From Planctomycetota bacterium (GTDB lineage: Bacteria; Planctomycetota; Phycisphaerae; Phycisphaerales; SM1A02): a stretch of DNA of 64,000 nt. The stretch covers positions 1 through 64,000 of the forward strand of contig JACZRS010000011.1 in NCBI GenBank assembly GCA_022574595.1, read 5' to 3'. The stretch's first letter is position 1. The number at the start of each line of letters is the position of its first letter. Made by a program: the position numbers and the translations under genes. Below, in pieces: positions 57,687 through 64,000 of this stretch. Under the pieces are notes generated by a model. That model saw only the letters and a program-made list of their open reading frames with translations. It ran no database searches and had not been told where the DNA came from.

Positions 57687-58499
57687 ATGTACGATGCCGC
57701 GGATTGCCGATCTTCAACCGTTATGGATTGCGTTCACCAATGTGTACCGGAGCTGGAACGAATCAAATCAGTCATGACCCCGCTCCTGAGTTCGCGCCGT
57801 GCAGTGGGGGATGATGGCGAGTCGATCGACGTTTCCAAACTGTCAATTTGTCCTGATGCAGCGCGTGTGCTCGAAGACATGGTCGAGACTGTGGCTCCGA
57901 TGCACGCTGTCGAAATTGGCTGCGCAACCGGCGCTTCTACACTTTGCATTGCCAGCGGTATGCTGAAGGCCGGGAGCCTGGGTCCAGCGTCGATCGATGT
58001 CGCCGATCCCAAGCAGTCGAGCCATTGGAAAAATATGGGGAGGCTTCACCTTCAAGCCGCAGGCCTTGAGGAGGCGGTCAGTATTCACGAGGAATGCGCA
58101 CATGAGATGCTGCCTCGACTTCTGTCCCAGGGTGTCAAAATAGGATTTGCGTTTATCGACGGCTGGCATATGCTCGACTATATCATGGTCGAAGCGTTCT
58201 TCTGTGATCAGATGCTCCAGTTGGGCGGGGTGATCGCTCTCCATGACTACTGGATGCCGGCCACTCAACACTTCGCCTCATTCTGGTGCACCAACAGAAA
58301 CTATGAGCCTGTGATCTGCCGTGATGGTCGTATTGTTAACGCGCCCGCGAACTTTACTCCAGCACTGAAGCCGTGTCACTACGAGCATTCGCGCTTCTTT
58401 CGAGATCAACTGGCCCAGTTTGTGGATGAGAAGATACTCTTCCTAAGAAAGACGGCGCACGACGAACGCAAGTGGGACTTCTATTGTGATTACACATAG
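57687..58499 (+). CDS. Class I SAM-dependent methyltransferase
   Basis: 270 aa from ATG 57687; TTG at 57639 and ATG at 57723 are other options. The SAM-binding motif is HAVEIGCATGASTLCIASGML. Later parts (FAFIDGWHMLDYIMVEAFFCDQMLQLGGVIALHDYW) fit Methyltransf_24-type proteins. It ends with a region rich in aromatic residues. The gene lies in the 1.5-kb segment between two copies of the tRNA-Gly promoter, with higher GC than its neighbours, and is therefore probably acquired. Substrate unknown. Confidence 0.7.
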   Translation: MYDAADCRSSTVMDCVHQCVPELERIKSVMTPLLSSRRAVGDDGESIDVSKLSICPDAARVLEDMVETVAPMHAVEIGCATGASTLCIASGMLKAGSLGPASIDVADPKQSSHWKNMGRLHLQAAGLEEAVSIHEECAHEMLPRLLSQGVKIGFAFIDGWHMLDYIMVEAFFCDQMLQLGGVIALHDYWMPATQHFASFWCTNRNYEPVICRDGRIVNAPANFTPALKPCHYEHSRFFRDQLAQFVDEKILFLRKTAHDERKWDFYCDYT

Positions 58500-58855
58500 T
58501 CCGGACCTCGGTCTTGACCGCTTCCGATAGCTCTTGCAACCCGCGCGTTGATCTGACGCTTTAGAACGATGTAAGCGTTCCAGAGAACAGGGGACTTTGG
58601 GCGAGACAGTGCCGAATCGTCTTTGCGTCCCGCATCAGGAGCTAGGGATCGTGTTTTGATGCCGCAGGCGGAGATCTGGGGAACTATTCCAGGTGTGAAT
58701 CTACCACGACGTCGCCTCGGGTGGCGTTTCGCGAAGCACTGTCACTTTGATCTCTCCGCAGAATGTCATCTGTTCTACAACAGATGTATCGATGCGCCGC
58801 GGGATTTAAGTATTAGTCTCCGCCACTTCTTGCCATTTGTCAAGATTTATAATAA
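58500..58855. other. Gene-free segment ending in a duplicated tRNA promoter
   Basis: 356 bp with no convincing gene. The last part (58812-58845) is repeat copy B of the tRNA-Gly promoter; nothing else was recognised. Confidence 0.5.
58812..58845 (-). repeat. Duplicated tRNA-Gly promoter without tRNA (copy B)
   Basis: TTGACA (58843-58838), 18-bp spacer, AGACTA (58819-58814) on the minus strand, matching copy A. No tRNA follows; instead the insert with the methyltransferase does. It appears to be the remnant of the split locus. Confidence 0.7.
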
Positions 58856-60136
58856 CTAGTGCACCGCAGTAATACGGTGCCGCTTAGATTGGCGAAATCG
58901 ATCCGCCTTTAGAGCGTGTGGCTCAACGCAAGGCGAATCGCCAAGGATTAACTCGCTGACAAGTTTGCCCGTAGCTGGGCCTAGTGTAAAGCCCATTCTT
59001 GCGTGGCCGGTTGCTAGGAATAATCCTTGTACACCAGGCGCCCAATCAATAACCGGCAAACCATCAGGAGTGCAAGGGCGGAGTCCACACCATTCGGAAA
59101 TTATCTCAGTTTGCTCCATACCCTCTAAAAATTCACTAGCGCCTTGCGTTAACATCTCAAGGCGTTTGCTATTAAGGCGATGATTTATGCCGGATAGCTC
59201 TACGGTTCCGGAAAGTCGGAGGTAGCCCGACATTGGAGCTGCAGCGGTATAGCTTTCAGCTAAAACACAAGTATTAGTCAAACACAATTCGGGGCAAGTT
59301 ACATTGCGATGATAACCTTTGCCTGCTTGCATAGGCACATTCACTCCCACAGATTTAGCTAACTGTGTCGACCAAACACCGGCTGCGAGAATCACAGTGT
59401 CCGCTTCAATTACACCTTGCTCTTTAGTTACTACACCAACGCATTCACCACTGCGCAGTTTGAGGCTGGTAACAGAAGTATTAGTGAGCAGATTTACACC
59501 CTTATTAACAGCTGCATCAGCTAAGCCAACGAGAAATCTTTGTGGATCTGCCAGTGCACTTTGCACATAGTGAATCGCACCAACCACACCCGGCTTTAGC
59601 ATTGGTTCGGAATCGCGCATTTCCTGGCCGCCTAGAACATCAACATCAATGTTATATTTACCCAGAAGCTGTGCATCTGCGTGGCCTTGCTTCATACCAT
59701 TAGTAGTGCGATAGACTTCGTACCAGCCTTCGGTTCGATAATCGCAGTCTATGTTTTCTTCATTAACAATTGAGTCGAAGCACTCTTTACTGATCAGGCC
59801 AAGCGTTGATAGAATATCCATGCAGTGGGCTTCATGCTTTGCATTACAAGCCCCTCGGAATTGCCACAGCCACTTCGCGAGTTCTAAGCTCAATCGAGGT
59901 TTGATTTGAATTGGACTGGTCTTATCAACCATCCATTTAAGAGTTTGGCTTACAAGGCCAGGGCGAGGCATTGTTGGGTGGCCGACCGCTATGATCCCTG
60001 CGCTACCAAACGAAGCGCCATTTCCGATTTCGCCTCTTTCGATGACAGTGACTTGATAACCGCGCTTGGCCAGGTAGTAGGCTGAGCTTATGCCGATGAT
60101 TCCAGCTCCTATCACTACACAATGTTCTCGATTCAC
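58856..60136 (-). CDS. FAD-dependent D-amino-acid dehydrogenase-like oxidoreductase
   Basis: 426 aa. It has the DAO fold: CVVIGAGIIGISSAYYLAKRGYQVTVIERGEIGNGASFGSAGIIAVGHPTMPRPG at the N-terminus (Rossmann GxGxxG), VILAAGVWSTQLAKSVGVNVPMQAGKGYH, and GLRPCTPDGLPVIDWAPGVQGLFLATGHARMGFTLGPATGKLV at the C-terminus. This is the pattern of DadA-type dehydrogenases for D-amino acids or D-hydroxyproline. The next gene (Gfo/Idh/MocA) is divergent. Substrate not visible. Confidence 0.85.
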   Translation of the reverse strand: MNREHCVVIGAGIIGISSAYYLAKRGYQVTVIERGEIGNGASFGSAGIIAVGHPTMPRPGLVSQTLKWMVDKTSPIQIKPRLSLELAKWLWQFRGACNAKHEAHCMDILSTLGLISKECFDSIVNEENIDCDYRTEGWYEVYRTTNGMKQGHADAQLLGKYNIDVDVLGGQEMRDSEPMLKPGVVGAIHYVQSALADPQRFLVGLADAAVNKGVNLLTNTSVTSLKLRSGECVGVVTKEQGVIEADTVILAAGVWSTQLAKSVGVNVPMQAGKGYHRNVTCPELCLTNTCVLAESYTAAAPMSGYLRLSGTVELSGINHRLNSKRLEMLTQGASEFLEGMEQTEIISEWCGLRPCTPDGLPVIDWAPGVQGLFLATGHARMGFTLGPATGKLVSELILGDSPCVEPHALKADRFRQSKRHRITAVH

Positions 60137-60235
60137 AGAAGTTAGCTCCCGTTGCTAGTGTTGAATGAATAAGCCAACATTGTATAGGCTGGGCCGATTC
60201 GTTATTGTTTGCTCACTAAACGCAGGAGGATTTTA

Positions 60236-61312
60236 ATGCCGGTCAAACTAGGATTAATCGGAGCGGGGGGGATTGCTAATTTTCATGCTGAAATTGCATC
60301 GAAGGTAGGGCTGAAAATAGTCGCAGTTTGTGATATAGACGAAAAACGAGCTAACTCGCTCGTGGATACTTATCAGGGCGCAATTGCAACAACCAACGTC
60401 GATGAATTACTAGCAAATTCTAATGTGCAGGCGGTTGCCATTACAACTCCTAATGCGACGCACAAACCGTTGGCAATAGCTGCACTTGAAGCTGGCAAAG
60501 ATGTACTTGTAGAAAAGCCCATGGCCATCAATAGCGCTGAGGCGGATGAATTAGTTGAAGCTGCGAAGAACTCCAAACAGATATTGCAAATAGGCTTTGT
60601 TTGTAGATATGCGCCCGCATCAATTGCGGCCAAGAAATACGTAGATTCGGGAATGCTGGGAAAAATCTATCATGTAAAAGCTAACCTAAATAGAAGGCGT
60701 GGCATACCCGGGCTCGGCCGTTGGTTTACAAACAAAAGTCAATCCGGTGGCGGGGTGTTGATGGATCTCGGCGTACACCTGTTAGATTTAGCATTACATA
60801 TAACAGGCCACCCCAAGCCTGAGCGTGTATCTGCTTCTTGTACAAGTACGTTTGGTTCACCTATTTCAAGCTACTGCTACAACGAGATGTGGGCGGGGCC
60901 ACCTAACGCCAAAGGTGTATTTGACGTAGAAGATGCGGTTACTGCCTTATTAAGATTTCATGGGGGGATGACGCTTGAACTTAATACTTCATGGGCTGCG
61001 GAAATCCCCAGCGGCGTTATTAAGGATGGATTATTACTGCTTGGCGATAAAGGTGGATGCTTTTTTGACTTGTGGGCTAACGAATTGACTTTGGCGCACG
61101 AAATACAAGGCCAACTCGTTGAAACAAAACAGCAGTTTCCATCGGATGATGCTTGGGAAGCATCTTGGAAGCGGCAATACGAAGTATTCCTGGATAACAT
61201 CACCAAGCGCAAAGCCCCAACAGCATCAGTTGAAGATGGGCGGGCAGTTCAATTGCTTCTTGATGCGCTTTATGCATCATCGGAGCAAGGCTGCGAGATT
61301 GCTGTTGGCTAA
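60236..61312 (+). CDS. Gfo/Idh/MocA-family oxidoreductase
   Basis: 358 aa from ATG 60236, with AGGAGGA upstream. The N-terminal NAD-binding fold (LGLIGAGGIANFHAEIASKVGLKIVAVCDIDEKRA) is followed by VLVEKPMAINSAEADELVEAAKNS, the EKP catalytic motif, and the C-terminal sugar-binding domain (GGGVLMDLGVHLLDLALHITGHP). Such enzymes oxidise or isomerise sugars; the specific substrate is unknown. Confidence 0.88.
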   Translation: MPVKLGLIGAGGIANFHAEIASKVGLKIVAVCDIDEKRANSLVDTYQGAIATTNVDELLANSNVQAVAITTPNATHKPLAIAALEAGKDVLVEKPMAINSAEADELVEAAKNSKQILQIGFVCRYAPASIAAKKYVDSGMLGKIYHVKANLNRRRGIPGLGRWFTNKSQSGGGVLMDLGVHLLDLALHITGHPKPERVSASCTSTFGSPISSYCYNEMWAGPPNAKGVFDVEDAVTALLRFHGGMTLELNTSWAAEIPSGVIKDGLLLLGDKGGCFFDLWANELTLAHEIQGQLVETKQQFPSDDAWEASWKRQYEVFLDNITKRKAPTASVEDGRAVQLLLDALYASSEQGCEIAVG

Positions 61313-61326
61313 GTACGAATGAAGAT

Positions 61327-61353
61327 AAAAAAAGAGCCCGGAAATCTCCGGGC
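61327..61353 (-). terminator. Rho-independent terminator of the thioredoxin-like gene
   Basis: On the minus strand GCCCGG, loop AGATTT and CCGGGC (61353-61336), followed by TTTTTTT (61333-61327). It lies just after the gene at 61393-62424. Confidence 0.85.
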
Positions 61354-61392
61354 CCCTTACAGAAAGGAGTATTATTAAGATCTTACAAGCGT

Positions 61393-62424
61393 TTATGCGT
61401 CTGAGCCTGCTTCCTTTACGTACTTTTTCAAATATTCGAGGATTCCATCAGCCATTGGACTTCCTTCTAGGACAGCTTCGGCAGCCTTACGTTGCCAAAT
61501 TAAAGCTTCTTTAAGATTGCCTGTTTCATAATAAACACGAGCAAGTGTATCGAGATACGCTGCATTCTTCTCTTCGGTGAGTTCATTGGCTCGTTTGGCT
61601 GCCTTTAGTGCAACCTTAAAATCACGGTTCTTGACATCGGCACTATCCGCAATTCTCCAGGCAATGGTATTTAAAGCGTTGGCGTTATCCCAACTCATTT
61701 CAACTGCGGGAGCCCATTCTTCGTCTTTCATGGCTTCGGTGAATTTTTGCCTTTGAGACGTAGCCTTACGTTGTTTTGCCATTGCGGCTTCAAACTTGGT
61801 CTTCGATTCTTCACGATCCCATGTGTCTTTGACAACGGCTTCCAACGCCGCATCGAATTCACCTATTGGATAACCAGGATTCCCGATCCACTCAATCCTA
61901 GTGTCCTTTCCGATGATGAAGGCACTGGGTATTCCCGTTTGTCCCGCAGCCAGGAAGTAGTCCTTCTTTACTGATTTATCTGGGTCGGTAGTTAGTGTGT
62001 AAGCAATACGGTCGTTTTGGATTTTTCCGTCTTTTTTATTCTCTTGGAACAGGAAGCTCACTACCTTTTCCAATGACTCTTCGCTTACGCTGATAAACTT
62101 GACATCGTAATCAGCATACTTTTCTTGCAACTCAGAAAGATGAGGCATTGCTCTAACACATGGTCCACACCAAGTTGCCCAGAATTCGACGACATAGACT
62201 TTGCCGGCTTCAAATTCCTCAACCTTTTCGCCAGCAACCTTAACCCAATGGGTAATGTCAATGGCCGGTGCCTTATCACCGATAGTCAGTGATTTTGCTT
62301 TAGTTTCTTGTTTAACCTGGTTGTCTTGGTAATTGGGTTTGATCTTGATCAATTTATCTTGTGCGACAACTGTTGATGCTGTACATAGAGTAAGTGCCAC
62401 AACTGCGAGTGTGATTGGTTTCAT
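61393..62424 (-). CDS. Exported TlpA-like thioredoxin-domain protein with C-terminal helical repeats
   Basis: 343 aa with signal peptide (ITLAVVALTLCTASTVVAQ). The thioredoxin-like domain has YVVEFWATWCGPCVRAMPHLSELQEKYADYD (CxxC) and GIPSAFIIGKDTRIEWIG. The last ~110 residues are helical and TPR-like (NALNTIAWRIADSADVKNRDFKVALKAAKRANELTEEKNAAYLDTLARVYYETGNLKEALIWQRKAAEAV). It would act on protein disulfides or as a redox sensor in the periplasm. ATG preceded by GGAGAAG. Confidence 0.8.
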   Translation of the reverse strand: MKPITLAVVALTLCTASTVVAQDKLIKIKPNYQDNQVKQETKAKSLTIGDKAPAIDITHWVKVAGEKVEEFEAGKVYVVEFWATWCGPCVRAMPHLSELQEKYADYDVKFISVSEESLEKVVSFLFQENKKDGKIQNDRIAYTLTTDPDKSVKKDYFLAAGQTGIPSAFIIGKDTRIEWIGNPGYPIGEFDAALEAVVKDTWDREESKTKFEAAMAKQRKATSQRQKFTEAMKDEEWAPAVEMSWDNANALNTIAWRIADSADVKNRDFKVALKAAKRANELTEEKNAAYLDTLARVYYETGNLKEALIWQRKAAEAVLEGSPMADGILEYLKKYVKEAGSDA

Positions 62425-62657
62425 GCTGGCTTCTCCTTTGGAATGCCCGTTGATTTAGGTTTAAGCAATTATACTTGATCCTGAGCGTGCTAAATATTGC
62501 CTCAAAACCGCCTTGCCCACCATAATGAGAGAGCATACCAGCACAGCCGTCTATTCTCCAACCCTTCAATAGGCTTGTTTTATTCTCTAGATGCCCTTGC
62601 AAGCTGGAAATTGCACTTAAATTGAGTTATTTCCTCCTCAATTTATCGCAATAGGGA

Positions 62658-63446
62658 TCATAAGGTGCTACTTGGCAACATTGACACCATGATGATGTCA
62701 TAAACCGCATGAACGCCAACTACTATTCCAAATCCCCTGACAATGTATACGGATCCAAAATATAGCCCAGCCAGGAAGTAAAATACCACACTACCAATCC
62801 CATCAAAAGGATGATAAATCGTAAATGCCATGGCTGAAATGATTACCGCAATGATTGCTCCGCTGCTGGCACTTATTTTTACAACATCAACAAGAAGAGT
62901 GTGAATAACCGCAATCAGCAACATGCGAAAAAGCAGCTCCTCGTAAAGACCTGCTCCAACACTAATCGCTAGCCTAGACCAAATACTAAGCTCTCCAAGC
63001 TGCGGAGCAGCCGTTGCCAAACTTGTAGCAACTGCCTCGGAGCTAACACTACTTGGCTGGATCACTTGTGCTAAAACAATTAACGGTATGGTGAGTACAA
63101 TTGACTCCGCCAACATGATTCCCAAAGCCGTTCCGTCAAGCTTCCACTTGTTTTTGGTTAGAACATGCCAAATTAGAAGTACTACAACTAAAGCTACACC
63201 TCCAAGATATAGCCCGCCGCCAGCGGAGATCCCAAATGTGTCAAAGAATCCTAATAAGGTTTTGTGAGCTTTGTTGGTAAGAACGCCTTCGCCAGTAGAT
63301 AGCAAAAACGCTAAGCCAATCTCATAGGCAATCACCAAAGGCAGCAAGAATACCAGTATTTGTAGCGGTTTCTTGGATGCGTCAAAGTAAGCATTTGCCG
63401 CTGCCCTTCGGTCCAAGGCAGATACCTTTGCACGCTTACTAGTCAT
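62658..63446 (-). CDS. CPBP-family intramembrane metalloprotease
   Basis: 262 aa with about seven membrane helices. Catalytic motifs: GLYEELLFRMLLIAVIH (EExxxR) and AFTIYHPFDGIG (second His motif). Members cleave or mature small proteins at the membrane; the substrate is unknown. The gene is next to rpsT. Confidence 0.8.
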   Translation of the reverse strand: MTSKRAKVSALDRRAAANAYFDASKKPLQILVFLLPLVIAYEIGLAFLLSTGEGVLTNKAHKTLLGFFDTFGISAGGGLYLGGVALVVVLLIWHVLTKNKWKLDGTALGIMLAESIVLTIPLIVLAQVIQPSSVSSEAVATSLATAAPQLGELSIWSRLAISVGAGLYEELLFRMLLIAVIHTLLVDVVKISASSGAIIAVIISAMAFTIYHPFDGIGSVVFYFLAGLYFGSVYIVRGFGIVVGVHAVYDIIMVSMLPSSTL

Positions 63447-63506
63447 ATTGTTTTGCTTTGTCCCGGGTGATAATGATATCCCCGGTTAAGTTCAAAAAGA
63501 GTTAGA

Positions 63507-63779
63507 TCAGCCAGCCGTTTTAAGAGCAGTAAGCCGCTTGGCCAGTCGGCTCTTACGCCGCGCAGCTGTATTTCTATGCATGGTGCTTGTGCATGCGACT
63601 TTGTCCAGGATGCCGCAAGTCTTGCGAAACTCTGTTTCTGCGACTTTTACATCATTATTATGGATAGCGTCAAGGAAGCTCTTAATCTGATTCTTGATGC
63701 GACGCTTACGCCACAGATTCAGTGAATGGCGTTTGGCGCCTTGTCTTACACTCTTCTTAGCTGATGATCGGTTTGGCAC
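63507..63779 (-). CDS. rpsT: 30S ribosomal protein S20
   Basis: 90 aa, a usual length for S20. Lys/Arg-rich with the family pattern: PNRSSAKKSVRQGAKRHSLNLWRKRRIKNQIKSFLDAI and STMHRNTAARRKSRLAKRLTALK. It binds 16S rRNA early in assembly of the small subunit. ATG preceded by AGGAAC. Confidence 0.93.
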   Translation of the reverse strand: MPNRSSAKKSVRQGAKRHSLNLWRKRRIKNQIKSFLDAIHNNDVKVAETEFRKTCGILDKVACTSTMHRNTAARRKSRLAKRLTALKTAG

Positions 63780-63982
63780 TTATTGGGTTCCTAGTCATAG
63801 ATTCAAAGCGACATTATTCATCTTTATAGCGACTAAATCAAATACCTGCATCGAATAGCAGTTTATAGGCCGCCTTAGCCGATCCTTATCTTCACAACCT
63901 AGTCGTACAAGGCCAATTGCCTTGATGTGGTTGAGCCATAGCTGATGGATTGCTAGGCTACCACAATAAGTGAATTGATTTT
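63780..63982. other. Intergenic region upstream of rpsT
   Basis: About 200 bp with no gene. It should contain the rpsT promoter on the minus strand and the tRNA promoter on the plus strand; no convincing boxes were singled out. Confidence 0.4.
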
Positions 63983-64000
63983 GCGGGTGTAGCTCAATTG
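63983..64000 (+). tRNA. tRNA gene, 5' end only (probably Gly)
   Basis: GCGGGTGTAGCTCAATTG is the acceptor 5' strand and start of the D-arm of a tRNA; the gene continues past the window. The acceptor matches that of tRNA-Gly(CCC) at 57245, so Gly is likely, but the anticodon is not visible. Confidence 0.7.

Overview
The window looks like a chromosomal segment of a Gram-negative, aerobic, surface-attached bacterium. Planctomycetota (possibly Phycisphaerae-like) is my best guess. It rests on fibro-slime/NHL surface proteins, an ECF sigma/FecR pair, type IV pilus genes and the ebo cluster. This is inference; there is no 16S gene here.

1-10 kb: the end of a secreted NHL-repeat protein, three paralogous secreted fibro-slime proteins, and a pilM-N / pilO / pilP-like operon. 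10-19.5 kb: an ALDH7-type aldehyde dehydrogenase; a Tat-exported epimerase-like protein; a RAYT transposase with three REP-pair (BIME) repeats around it; a Nudix-like protein; an ECF sigma/FecR pair; a DinB-like protein; and an FHA-PilB/GspE fusion ATPase. 19.7-27.9 kb: core metabolism, with the pntAA-AB-B transhydrogenase, korAB (2-oxoacid:ferredoxin oxidoreductase) and mnmG, whose reading frame carries a short repeat-like insertion.

28.0-37.1 kb: a complete ~9.1 kb integrative element in the 3' end of tRNA-Thr(TGT), bounded by a 45-bp imperfect direct repeat. Its genes all point one way. It encodes a tyrosine integrase, AlpA/MerR-like DNA-binding proteins, a Prim-pol/helicase-type replication protein and several ORFans, with no capsid or conjugation genes. 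It carries iteron-like repeats (GGTGACACAAA) at two places, 20-bp arm-like sites at both ends and at the integrase promoter, and an integrase leader that could form a pseudoknot. This is the strongest candidate for an undescribed system: a self-replicating integrative plasmid or a phage satellite.

37.1-45.2 kb: tRNA-Tyr and tRNA-Pro among unusual heptamer and palindromic repeats, then an accessory stretch with a truncated GNAT gene, membrane and exported hypotheticals, a DUF1579-like protein, an FkbM methyltransferase, and a two-gene DUF262/DUF1524 nuclease operon (GmrSD-like, candidate defence). A related ~31-bp TTGAC-containing sequence precedes three successive units.

45.2-51.1 kb: a compact minus-strand ebo cluster (eboD, small gene, eboB, eboE, eboC, eboF) with overlapping genes. 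51.4-56.0 kb: tryptophan 2,3-dioxygenase, lysine 6-dehydrogenase-like protein and a REC-GGDEF-REC-GAF-HD-GYP regulator. 56.2-58.9 kb: a tRNA-Gly(CCC) gene with a 1-kb island at its 3' end (PDDEXK-like gene, duplicated tRNA end) and a 1.5-kb insert behind a duplicated tRNA promoter (methyltransferase). 58.9-64 kb: D-amino-acid dehydrogenase-like, Gfo/Idh/MocA oxidoreductase, TlpA-like thioredoxin, CPBP protease, ribosomal protein S20 and the first bases of another tRNA.
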